From positions 1 to 6,328 of the forward strand of contig JAGCLN010000187.1 of assembly GCA_017646945.1 (NCBI GenBank): a DNA stretch of 6,328 bases, in the 5' to 3' direction. The position numbers and the translations under genes are program-made. Shown one piece after another: positions 1-6,316 of this stretch (the stretch's first letter is position 1; each line of letters begins with the position of its first letter). Below the pieces are notes generated by a model that was not told the origin of the DNA, made no database searches, and saw nothing but the letters and a program-made list of their open reading frames with translations. This DNA comes from Clostridia bacterium (GTDB lineage Bacteria; Bacillota; Clostridia; Christensenellales; Borkfalkiaceae).

Positions 1-1260
1 AAAAGGCTTCGCCGTTATAGTGTAAGAGCAATTAATTCCGTTACGCTTCCTGACTTTTTCAGTAATCGTTTCCGTGAAAAGAAGCCTATCATTATGATGA
101 TAGCGTCACTTTTCATTTTGATTTTCTTTACCGTTTACGCTGCAAGTTGTTTTGTAACCTGTGGTAAGTTATTTTCGGAACTTTTCGGATTGCCGTACGT
201 TGCTATGATGATAGTTGGCGCAGTATTCGTTTTAGTTTATACCTTACTTGGCGGATTCCTTGCGGAAAGTGCGTCTGACTTTATGCAAGCAATAGTAATG
301 ATAATAGCGCTTGTAGTTATGGTAATAGTTGGCGTATATGCTGCGGGCGGTTTTGGTTCAGTTATTTCTAACGCAAAATCAATGCCTGGCTTCTTTGAAC
401 TTTTCAACGTTCCAGATTTTGATAACGGAGTTGCCAAGCCTTACGGCTTCTTAAGCGTTGTATCAATGCTTGCTTGGGGTTTAGGTTACTTTGGTATGCC
501 ACAAGTTCTTTTAAGATTTATGGCTATTAGAAAAGAAAACGAACTTCGCCGTTCGAGAATTATTGCAACCGTATGGGTAGTAATTTCTCTTGCAGTTGCA
601 GTATTTATTGGTATAGTAGGTAACGCTTTATCTAAAAACGGCACTATCAATATGGGTAACACCAGTTCTGAAAACGTGTTTATCGTTATGACTACCGGAT
701 TAATCCCCGCGCTTTTAGCAGGCTTTATTATGGCGGGTATTTTAGCGGCAACAATTTCTTCATCGGATAGTTATCTTTTAATTGCAGCATCTGCTTTTGC
801 AAAAAATATTTTCAAAGGTATTTTCAAAAAGAACGCTACTGATAAACAAGTTATGTGGTCATCAAGAATAGTTCTTCTTGCGATTGCTATTATAGCGGTG
901 TTGTTCGCGCTTGATGAAAATAGTGTAATATTCAAAATAGTATCTTTTGCTTGGGCAGGCTTTGGTGCAACGTTTGGTCCGTTAATGATTTTCAGCCTTT
1001 TCTGGAAGAGAACTACGAGAGAAGGCGCAATTGCTGGTATGATTGCAGGCGCAAGTATGGTGTTTATTTGGAAACTTTTAATTAGTAAACTCGGCGGTGG
1101 GTTTGCAATATACGAACTCTTACCCGCGTTTATCTTCTCGGCAATTGTAATAGTAGTTGTATCGCTACTCACTAAAAAGCCAAGTGATGAAATTGTTGAA
1201 GACTTTGAATTTGTAAAAAACTCAAAATCTTTAGACGAATCACAAAAAATTGAAGAGTAA
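1..1260 (+). CDS. putP: Sodium/proline symporter PutP (5' end missing)
   Basis: Inner-membrane transporter of the solute:sodium symporter (SSS) family that imports L-proline with Na+. The frame is open from base 1, so the gene enters from outside the window; 419 residues are present against about 500 for E. coli PutP, so roughly 85 N-terminal residues (the first helices, including the Na+-site Asp of TM2) are missing. Numbering from codon 1, the fragment has about ten hydrophobic helices. It carries the WGLGYFGMP segment (W159, Y163, P167), matching the E. coli PutP region W244/Y248/P252 linked to proline binding, and an ILAATISSSDS segment whose S253/S254 align with Na+-site S340/T341. The FAWAGFGATFGP stretch near codons 316-327 is also typical. 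The C-terminal tail after codon 391 is charged and cytoplasmic. The ATG at 94 is internal, not the true start. The gene is followed by its own terminator. Proline is the best substrate guess; another SSS substrate is less likely given the conserved binding helix. Confidence 0.93.
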   Translation, partial: KRLRRYSVRAINSVTLPDFFSNRFREKKPIIMMIASLFILIFFTVYAASCFVTCGKLFSELFGLPYVAMMIVGAVFVLVYTLLGGFLAESASDFMQAIVMIIALVVMVIVGVYAAGGFGSVISNAKSMPGFFELFNVPDFDNGVAKPYGFLSVVSMLAWGLGYFGMPQVLLRFMAIRKENELRRSRIIATVWVVISLAVAVFIGIVGNALSKNGTINMGNTSSENVFIVMTTGLIPALLAGFIMAGILAATISSSDSYLLIAASAFAKNIFKGIFKKNATDKQVMWSSRIVLLAIAIIAVLFALDENSVIFKIVSFAWAGFGATFGPLMIFSLFWKRTTREGAIAGMIAGASMVFIWKLLISKLGGGFAIYELLPAFIFSAIVIVVVSLLTKKPSDEIVEDFEFVKNSKSLDESQKIEE

Positions 1261-1265
1261 ACTTT

Positions 1266-1295
1266 AAAACGCAAGGCAAATCGCCTTGCGTTTTT
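1266..1295 (+). terminator. Rho-independent terminator after putP
   Basis: A perfect 12-bp stem (1266-1277 with 1283-1294), including an uninterrupted GC-rich core GCAAGGC/GCCTTGC, closes a 5-base loop (1278-1282). The right arm runs into a T-tract at 1291-1295, so the outer A-T pairs overlap the tract. It starts 5 bases after the symporter stop and separates that unit from the downstream cluster. The left flank has only four A's, so termination in the opposite direction would be weak. Confidence 0.92.
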
Positions 1296-1329
1296 GCATA
1301 TAAAAAATTCACTTATTCATACTTAAAGT

Positions 1330-2661
1330 ATGAAGAAGAAAGGAATATTAAAGGGCGCAATCGCCCTGTCGATAGGCGGAATAGTAACCAAATTGTTAGG
1401 CGCAGTATATAGGATACCGCTAACCAACTTATTAGGCGCGGAAGGTATAGGCTTATACCAAATGGTATTTCCGCTATACGCTATGCTACTTACCTTTTCT
1501 TCAACGGGCGCGCCGAGTGGAATTTCAAAACTGATAGCGGAAGGGCATAACCCGTCTAAAACGCTTAAAAGTTCTATAAAAGTATTTGCAAGCGCAGGGC
1601 TTTTATTATCCTTGCTAATGGCAATTTTTTCAAACCGAATAGCCGTAATTCAAGGCAACGTAAACGCGGGCGTTTGCTACGCGCTACTTTCTCCGTCAAT
1701 ATTTTTAGTGAGCGTAATTTCTTGTTTTAGGGGATACTATCAAGGCTTTTCAAATATGAAGCCAACCGCCTTTTCGCAAGTGTTAGAACAAGTAGTAAAA
1801 CTAACGGTCGGTATAGGGCTATGCGTAACCTTTAAGGGCAACGCCGTTCTATCTGCTTCGCTTGCCGTTACGGCGGTTACCGTATCTGAACTTGCAACGC
1901 TTATCTACTTTTTATTAAAGAGCAGGAAAAGCAGATTGCTTTTATCGTTAAAGAGTGAAGTGATAGAACTTCGCCCGATATTTGCAACTGTAATTCCTAT
2001 GATGGCTGTAACCTTAATAATTCCCCTTATTCGCGCGGTAGATAGTTTTTTAATCATAAACTTAGTAAGTGAGTATTCAAGCCGTGCAACCGAACTTTAC
2101 GGGCTTTTAACGGGCGCGGTGGAATCGCTTATAAGTATGCCCGTTGCCGTTTGTTACGCGTTGGCTGTAACTTCAATTCCGATAATATCTCGGCTTAAAA
2201 AACAGGGTGGTAACTATATAGTTAAATGCTATAATTCTATTTTAATAACCGTTATGCTTTCAAGTGCGTTTGGTTTAGCCGTTTACTTTTTTTCACCGCT
2301 TGCGGTCAAAATTTTATACGGTGGATTATCTGTTGAAAATAAATTGACGGTTGTAAATATGCTCAAAACTTCATCTGTATCGGTAGTTTTACTCTCGCTA
2401 ATGCAAACTACCGTGGCGTGCGTAAACTCGCTTGGAAAGTTCAAAGTAACCGTTTTGAGCGGTGTTATTGCAGGCGCTTTCAAGGTGGCGTTATCAATAA
2501 TATTGCTATCAAACCCGAAAATAAGTATTTTCGGCGCGATATATAGCGACATTTTTTGTTATTTTGTTGCGAGTTTTTTAAATTTGAGTTATATTATTTA
2601 TATCGACTTTAAAAAAAGGATACCTTATGAAAAATATCACGGTTATAGGATTAGGGGTTGA
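1330..2661 (+). CDS. SpoVB/MurJ-like flippase (MOP superfamily, YabM-type)
   Basis: Polytopic membrane protein of the MOP (MATE/MVF) superfamily, the group that includes SpoVB, YtgP/MurJ and YabM; members flip lipid-linked saccharides such as peptidoglycan precursors or exopolysaccharide units. About twelve hydrophobic segments are visible (near residues 7-25, 41-58, 84-100, 113-133, 155-168, 172-195, 215-235, 257-280, 302-322, 345-365, 373-393, 400-424). Family signatures include KLLGAVYRIPLTNLLGAEG (21-39), GLYQMVFPLY (41-50) and FRGYYQGFSNMKPTAFSQ (133-150) followed by EQVVK. At 443 residues it is shorter than the usual 500-550, so the last two helices of the 14-helix members appear absent. 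A stop lies two codons upstream (1324-1326), so ATG 1330 is the first possible start, though no Shine-Dalgarno precedes it. Its last 11 codons overlap the mazG start in another frame. The yabM-yabN adjacency favours a YabM-like member over SpoVB itself. The exact substrate cannot be read from sequence. Confidence 0.88.
   Translation: MKKKGILKGAIALSIGGIVTKLLGAVYRIPLTNLLGAEGIGLYQMVFPLYAMLLTFSSTGAPSGISKLIAEGHNPSKTLKSSIKVFASAGLLLSLLMAIFSNRIAVIQGNVNAGVCYALLSPSIFLVSVISCFRGYYQGFSNMKPTAFSQVLEQVVKLTVGIGLCVTFKGNAVLSASLAVTAVTVSELATLIYFLLKSRKSRLLLSLKSEVIELRPIFATVIPMMAVTLIIPLIRAVDSFLIINLVSEYSSRATELYGLLTGAVESLISMPVAVCYALAVTSIPIISRLKKQGGNYIVKCYNSILITVMLSSAFGLAVYFFSPLAVKILYGGLSVENKLTVVNMLKTSSVSVVLLSLMQTTVACVNSLGKFKVTVLSGVIAGAFKVALSIILLSNPKISIFGAIYSDIFCYFVASFLNLSYIIYIDFKKRIPYEKYHGYRIRG
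2614..2620 (+). promoter_or_regulatory. Ribosome binding site for mazG/yabN
   Basis: AAAAGGA lies 6 bases upstream of ATG 2627, inside the flippase coding sequence. It decides the start: translation from 2627 gives the expected family N-terminus (MKNITVIGLG), although this overlaps the preceding gene by 35 bases. Confidence 0.75.
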
Positions 2662-4033
2662 CGGATACGATTTACCGTCCGTTACCCACGATTTAATTAA
2701 AGAACACGAAGTTGTTGTTGCAAGAACGGGCGAAGCGCTTAGCGTTAAGTCGTTAATGAAAAACTATCCAAATATTATCACTTTGGATAGCGTGTACATA
2801 AAGAGCCGCAACTTCGATACCTTGAACTTAAATCTTGCAAAAGAAGTTTTAAACCTTGCCAAAGATAAGTCCGTTTGTTATCTTGTTGACGGTTCGGCTA
2901 CCGAAGATAATTCCGTTTCACTCATACTAAAAAGAGTTAAAGAGGCAAAAGTTATAGCCGGCGTTTCGCACGCGGTAAAATGCTTAGAAAGGCTTAAAAT
3001 TACCGCCCCGTCCTATTCCTTAGTAACCGCTTATGAAATTTCAAGCGCACGCCTCACCGCGCCACTCGTTGTAACGGCGATTGATAGCGCTATGCTTGCA
3101 AGCGAAGTGAAACTCACCCTTTCCAATCGTTTTGGTGAAGAGTGTACCGTTTTAATTTCTTCAAACGCAGGCGTTAAAAAGATTAAACTTTACGAACTTG
3201 ATAGGCTTAAACAATACGATTATTCCACCTGCTTATACTTAGCCGATTGTCCGCTCGAACAAAAGCAAAGGTTTGATTTTGACGACCTTTTGGAAATTTT
3301 AAACAGGCTTCGCGCCCCGAATGGTTGTCCTTGGGATAGAGAACAAACGGAAAAAACTATACTTAAAAACGTTGTTGAAGAAGCGTACGAACTCGTTGAC
3401 GCCGTTAATCAAGAAGACGACGATATGATTGTTGAAGAAACGGGCGACCTTATCTTACAATCGGCGTTTTACACCATTTTTGGCGAAGAAGATTGTAGAT
3501 ACAATCGTTATGATATTTTAAGCGGAGTGTGTTCAAAACTCATTTCTCGCCACACCCACGTTTTCGGTGGGGATAAAGCGAGCGTTGCCGATGATGCGCT
3601 TTCCGTTTGGAATAAAAATAAAATTGCTGAAAAAGGCTACGATTCGGCTACTGAATATTTAAAAGCAGTGCCGTCTTCAATGCCCGCGCTTATGCGCGCT
3701 GAAAAGGTTGGTAAACGCGCTTCTAAATACGGTTTTGACTTCGCTTGCTTTGAAGATGCTATTAAAAAGTTTAACGAAGAAGTTGTAGAACTCAAAAACG
3801 CTAAACTTAGCGGTGATAAAAACGAGATTGAAAAAGAGTGCGGTGACGTTATATTTAGCGCGGTCAACGCCGTTAGATTATTAGGCGTTGATGCTGAACT
3901 TTCCCTTTCTCGCTCGGTTGATAAGTTTATATCAAGATTTTCTCGCGTAGAAGAAAAAGTTACAAGTAGCGGTAAAAATTTAACCGATTTAACCCCTGAC
4001 GAGTTAGACGGGGTTTACGAGAGTGTGAAATAA
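2627..4033 (+). CDS. mazG: YabN/MazG: tetrapyrrole-methylase-like + NTP pyrophosphohydrolase
   Basis: Cytoplasmic fusion protein of the Bacillus YabN type, 468 residues (YabN is close to 490). Residues 1-208 resemble the tetrapyrrole (corrin/porphyrin) methylase fold: an N-terminal VIGLG strand-loop (6-10), then near the domain end ASEVKLTL (158-165) and LYELDRL (188-194). Residues about 222-340 form the first MazG domain: LRAPNGCPWDREQT (228-241), metal-binding EExxE (E251, E252, E255) and ExxD (E271, D274), then SRHTHVFGG (307-315) and W328 with EK 335-336. Residues 352-446 form the second MazG domain, with EExxE at E384/E385/E388 and ExxD at E404/D407. MazG enzymes hydrolyse NTPs to NMP and pyrophosphate, clearing abnormal nucleotides or tuning stress responses. 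The Pro-Gly-His-Pro type cofactor loop of the methylase half is not recognisable (around residues 84-97), so methylation is doubtful. The gene overlaps the flippase by 35 bases and shares its last base with the dusB start, which suggests translational coupling. Confidence 0.93.
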   Translation: MKNITVIGLGVDGYDLPSVTHDLIKEHEVVVARTGEALSVKSLMKNYPNIITLDSVYIKSRNFDTLNLNLAKEVLNLAKDKSVCYLVDGSATEDNSVSLILKRVKEAKVIAGVSHAVKCLERLKITAPSYSLVTAYEISSARLTAPLVVTAIDSAMLASEVKLTLSNRFGEECTVLISSNAGVKKIKLYELDRLKQYDYSTCLYLADCPLEQKQRFDFDDLLEILNRLRAPNGCPWDREQTEKTILKNVVEEAYELVDAVNQEDDDMIVEETGDLILQSAFYTIFGEEDCRYNRYDILSGVCSKLISRHTHVFGGDKASVADDALSVWNKNKIAEKGYDSATEYLKAVPSSMPALMRAEKVGKRASKYGFDFACFEDAIKKFNEEVVELKNAKLSGDKNEIEKECGDVIFSAVNAVRLLGVDAELSLSRSVDKFISRFSRVEEKVTSSGKNLTDLTPDELDGVYESVK

Positions 4034-4977
4034 TGCAAGTAAAGAAGATAAAGATAGGAAGCGTTGAACTTCCAAACAACGTATTTTTCGCTCCGCTCGC
4101 AGGTTTTTCCGATTTTGCTATGAGAGATATTTGCGCTTTGGCAGGCGCAGGGCTTTGCTTTACCGAAATGGTTAGTTGCAAGGGCTTAAAATACACGCCC
4201 GAAGCGTCTAACGAACTTTTATACCCAAGCGTAAGCGAAAAGGTTAAAGCCGCTCAAATATTCGGTTCTGATGAAGTTATTATGGGCGAGATTGCAAAAT
4301 CGCATTACTTAAAAGACTATGATATCATAGATATCAATATGGGATGCCCCGTGCCTAAAATTTACTCTAACGGCGAAGGTAGCGCCTTGCTTAACGACTT
4401 ATCGCAAGCGAGCAAGATTATATCGGCTGTTAAAAAAAGCGGTAAGCCCGTTTCCGTAAAGTTTAGAATAGGCTTAACTGAAAACAACTTTGTAACCCGT
4501 GATTTTGCCAAGATGTGCGAAGATAGTGGGGCGGACTTAATTACCGTTCACGGTAGGGTAAGAACGGCTTATTATCAAGGCGAAGTCAATTATAATGAAA
4601 TAGCGTTAGCAAAGAACGCCGTTTCTATTCCCGTTATTGCAAACGGCGGAATTTTTTGCCGTGAAGACGCTAAAACCCTTATGGAAAGAACGGGGTGTGA
4701 CGGTGTTATGGTAGCCCGTGGCGCTTTGGAAAATCCGCTTATTTTTGAAGAAATCTTAGGCGTTTCGTGTGGTTACACCTTAAAAGATTTAATTTCCCGC
4801 CAAATCGACCTGTTAGCCGAACGCTTTGGCGAAAGTCGTTCGGCGGTGGTGTTTAGAAAACAAGCCGCCCACTATTTAAAAGGCGTTAGCGGTGGTAAAA
4901 AACTCAAAGAAAAAATATTTGCAAGCCTTGATATTAAAGAGATTAAAAATATCTTGTTATCCTGCGAAAGTTTGTAA
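4033..4977 (+). CDS. dusB: tRNA-dihydrouridine synthase DusB
   Basis: FMN-dependent enzyme that reduces specific uridines in the tRNA D-loop to dihydrouridine using NADPH (E. coli DusB acts at U17). The 314 residues match the family length (E. coli 321). The N-terminal TIM barrel shows the phosphate/FMN segment APLAGFSD (20-27), SEM-like TEMVSCKGL (44-52), flavin-contacting Q75, the signature DINMGCPVPK (100-109) with catalytic C105, K143 in SVKFR, H173 in TVHGR, ANGGI (203-207), and phosphate-binding VARGAL (227-232). A helical tRNA-binding domain follows from about residue 245. The start forms TAATG with the mazG stop, a one-base overlap; only a weak GAGAG (4019-4023) precedes it, so coupling to mazG translation is likely. 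No closer upstream ATG fits the family N-terminus. The paralogue assignment (DusB over DusA/DusC) rests on the overall pattern and length and is strong. Confidence 0.95.
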   Translation: MQVKKIKIGSVELPNNVFFAPLAGFSDFAMRDICALAGAGLCFTEMVSCKGLKYTPEASNELLYPSVSEKVKAAQIFGSDEVIMGEIAKSHYLKDYDIIDINMGCPVPKIYSNGEGSALLNDLSQASKIISAVKKSGKPVSVKFRIGLTENNFVTRDFAKMCEDSGADLITVHGRVRTAYYQGEVNYNEIALAKNAVSIPVIANGGIFCREDAKTLMERTGCDGVMVARGALENPLIFEEILGVSCGYTLKDLISRQIDLLAERFGESRSAVVFRKQAAHYLKGVSGGKKLKEKIFASLDIKEIKNILLSCESL

Positions 4978-5009
4978 CCTTTAAAAGCCGTTTTAACTAT
5001 TATAAGTAT

Positions 5010-5015
5010 AGGTGG
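5010..5015 (+). promoter_or_regulatory. Ribosome binding site for the nitrilase-like gene
   Basis: AGGTGG, one base from the consensus AGGAGG, lies 6 bases upstream of ATG 5022 in the 44-base gap after dusB. This is the best Shine-Dalgarno in the window and fixes the start of a gene whose N-terminus is not conserved. Confidence 0.75.
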
Positions 5016-5021
5016 TTATCT

Positions 5022-5678
5022 ATGCTTAAAATATATACCGATAAAACGAGTAAACTTTGCGATATTGAACCGTTGAGCGTTAAAAATTCCCAACTGTGCT
5101 TGCTTGGGTTTGATGCGCTTGGAAAAGTAAGTTATAAAAGCGAACTTTCAGGCGCGGAGAGTAAACTTCCGTCGCTTAGCGCGTTTTCAAGAAAAATATC
5201 AGGCGTTGTGATAGCCGGCGCAGTAACGGATAATTACGGAATATTAAAAAAATCCGCCGTGATTGCGGATAAAGGTAAACTTCTTGGTATTTCCGATATG
5301 GTTATCGGGTATGACGGAAGCCCCTATCAGGGTGGCGGAAGTTACAAGGTTTATCAAACGTCCGCTTGCAAAATCGGTATCGTTGTTGACGATGATATTA
5401 GAAATTACGAAGCGGTAAAGTCAATGTCGCTATGCGATGCCGACTTAATCGTGATTATATCTTCATCTGAAGAGAAAAAACAGCATAATTTTTTAGTAAG
5501 AGCGTATGCGTATTTGTTTGGTGTTTCCGTGCTTTTAATAACCAAAACCGGCACGCTTGCATCGGATATTCACGGCGAGATTTGCGGTAGAAGTTTAGAG
5601 CAAAAATCCCACCTTATTATCCCTGTTAAACGGCAGTATCTTTTAACTAAAACAAAGCGTAGAGGCGTAAAGGAATAG
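5022..5678 (+). CDS. Nitrilase-superfamily-like protein, apparently catalytically inactive
   Basis: A 218-residue soluble protein with no signal peptide or membrane helix. From about residue 60 it follows the carbon-nitrogen hydrolase (nitrilase/amidase) pattern: GVVIAGAV (61-68), a Val-Ile-Ala-x-x-Gly-Lys strand (80-87), GKLLGISDM (85-93), KIGIVVDDDIRNYE (117-130), CDADLIVIISSS (138-149), VRAYAYLFGVSVLLIT (159-174) and CGRS (188-191). Aligning 117-130 with the family motif kiGvaICyDirFpE without gaps puts D123 where the nucleophilic Cys belongs. The catalytic Lys position falls on M93, and the first Glu has no clear counterpart near residue 29-30. Known members hydrolyse nitriles or amides, or condense carbamoyl groups, with a Glu-Lys-Cys triad; none of the three is seen here. 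Length is below the usual 260-280, mostly at the N-terminus. The gene sits between dusB and trmL, ending one base before trmL. A role as a non-enzymatic binding or regulatory protein is inference; family membership is likely but based on pattern alone. Confidence 0.62.
   Translation: MLKIYTDKTSKLCDIEPLSVKNSQLCLLGFDALGKVSYKSELSGAESKLPSLSAFSRKISGVVIAGAVTDNYGILKKSAVIADKGKLLGISDMVIGYDGSPYQGGGSYKVYQTSACKIGIVVDDDIRNYEAVKSMSLCDADLIVIISSSEEKKQHNFLVRAYAYLFGVSVLLITKTGTLASDIHGEICGRSLEQKSHLIIPVKRQYLLTKTKRRGVKE
5669..5674 (+). promoter_or_regulatory. Ribosome binding site for trmL
   Basis: AAAGGA lies 5 bases before ATG 5680 and overlaps the last codons of the nitrilase-like gene, whose TAG stop (5676-5678) falls between the site and the start. 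This supports coupled translation. Confidence 0.7.
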
Positions 5679-5679
5679 T

Positions 5680-6177
5680 ATGAAATTAAACGTTGTATTA
5701 TTAGAGCCGGAAATTCCCCAAAACACCGGTAATATTTCAAGAACTTGCGCGGCAACGGGCAGTTCTCTTCACATGATCAAACCCTTTGGGTTTGAAATTT
5801 CGGACAAGCACTTGAAAAGAGCAGGGCTTGACTACTGGCAGTATTTAGACGTTCACTACTATGAAAACTGGCAAGACTTTCTTTCTAAAAACGCCGGAAA
5901 AGGCAATTTTTACTTTATGTCTACCAAAGGTCAAAAAGTGTATAGCGACCAGTCTTTTGTCGATGGCGATTATCTTATTTTCGGTAGGGAATCGCACGGT
6001 CTTCCCGAGCCTTTACTCAAAGAAAATTATTCTAATACTTTGCGTATTCCAATGCTTGGCAATTTGCGTAGTTTAAACCTATCAAATTCCGTAGCCCTTA
6101 CCGTTTACGAAGCGCTTCGCCAAAACGATTTTGAAGGTCTTAATGAAATCGGTCATCTAACAGGTCGCCCCAATTAA
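5680..6177 (+). CDS. trmL: tRNA (cytidine/uridine-34)-2'-O-methyltransferase TrmL
   Basis: SPOUT-class SAM-dependent methyltransferase (YibK/CspR family) that methylates the wobble-base ribose at position 34 of leucine tRNAs carrying CAA or UAA-type anticodons. It acts as a homodimer in the cytoplasm, with the SAM site in a C-terminal trefoil knot. The protein is 165 residues (E. coli 157) and complete. Visible motifs: LEPEIPQNTGNISRTCAATG (8-27) with N15 and R21, KRAGLDYW (46-53), FGRESHGLP (101-109), and RIPM followed by RSLNLSNSVA (122-125, 130-139) with the knot residues and the conserved Asn/Ser cluster, then VYEALRQ (142-148). It is the last gene of the tight cluster; pairing with dusB gives the cluster two tRNA-modification enzymes. 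No T-tract terminator follows. The start is supported by a good ribosome binding site and by the N-terminal motif beginning right after it. Confidence 0.96.
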   Translation: MKLNVVLLEPEIPQNTGNISRTCAATGSSLHMIKPFGFEISDKHLKRAGLDYWQYLDVHYYENWQDFLSKNAGKGNFYFMSTKGQKVYSDQSFVDGDYLIFGRESHGLPEPLLKENYSNTLRIPMLGNLRSLNLSNSVALTVYEALRQNDFEGLNEIGHLTGRPN

Positions 6178-6189
6178 TCCGCTATAAAC
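6174..6189 (+). repeat. Direct repeat, left copy
   Basis: TTAATCCGCTATAAAC overlaps the trmL stop codon and recurs at 6301-6316 with a single C/T difference (15 of 16 bases). The copies are 127 bases apart and flank the stem-loop region. Whether they mark an inserted element, repeat-unit edges or chance is not known. Confidence 0.5.
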
Positions 6190-6208
6190 TTCGTTATGCA
6201 TCGTTTCT

Positions 6209-6266
6209 GTAAAACTCGTGCGACTGCAATGACCAAAAAGGTCTATTGCACCCTCCCAAGTTTTAC
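6209..6266. other. Two-part stem-loop in the non-coding right end
   Basis: An outer 8-bp perfect stem (GTAAAACT 6209-6216 with AGTTTTAC 6259-6266) encloses an inner stem of 6 plus 4 bp with one bulged T (TGCAATGACC 6225-6234 with GGTCTATTGCA 6240-6250) and an AAAAA loop. The two are separated by an 8-by-8 internal loop (6217-6224 and 6251-6258). No T-tract follows on either strand, so it is not a standard intrinsic terminator. It could be a small RNA or an intergenic repeat; the inverted repeats are directly visible, the role is not. Otherwise the 151 bases after trmL hold no supported gene. Confidence 0.55.
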
Positions 6267-6300
6267 GAGCCTTGCCTAACTTGTTTCTAACGTCTTAATT

Positions 6301-6316
6301 TTAATCCGTTATAAAC
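6301..6316 (+). repeat. Direct repeat, right copy
   Basis: TTAATCCGTTATAAAC is the second copy of the repeat that overlaps the trmL stop, differing at one base. It lies 12 bases from the window edge, so any further copies or a continuing array would lie outside. Confidence 0.5.

Noticed and set aside
771..1274. 167-codon open frame on the - strand opposite the symporter
   Set aside because: It is antisense to a strongly conserved SSS protein, has a Ser/Ile/Thr-rich composition typical of shadow frames, and shows no family motif.
1330..2661. Calling the flippase SpoVB, a sporulation-specific protein
   Set aside because: The family signature is shared by SpoVB, YtgP/MurJ and YabM; adjacency to yabN favours YabM-like, and no sporulation gene or sigma-E/G-type promoter is evident.
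4317..4330. Perfect 14-base palindrome CTATGATATCATAG inside dusB
   Set aside because: It encodes the conserved strand just before the catalytic motif, and A/T-rich coding palindromes of this size occur by chance; no second copy was seen.
4972..5003. Possible promoter before the nitrilase-like gene (TTGTAA with TATTAT)
   Set aside because: The spacing is about 20 bases and both boxes are poor; readthrough from dusB is the simpler explanation.
6209..6266. Stem-loop as the intrinsic terminator of trmL
   Set aside because: No T-tract follows the inner or outer stem on the + strand (the inner stem is followed by CCCTCCC), so the standard criterion fails.
6196..6279. 27-codon + strand open frame beginning ATG CAT CGT after trmL
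   Set aside because: No ribosome binding site, very short, and it is fully accounted for by the stem-loop bases.
6157..6294. 46-codon open stretch on the - strand across the non-coding right end and the trmL tail
   Set aside because: Its only ATG lies deep inside, no ribosome binding site is seen, and it runs into trmL; it could be decayed coding sequence but nothing identifies a family.
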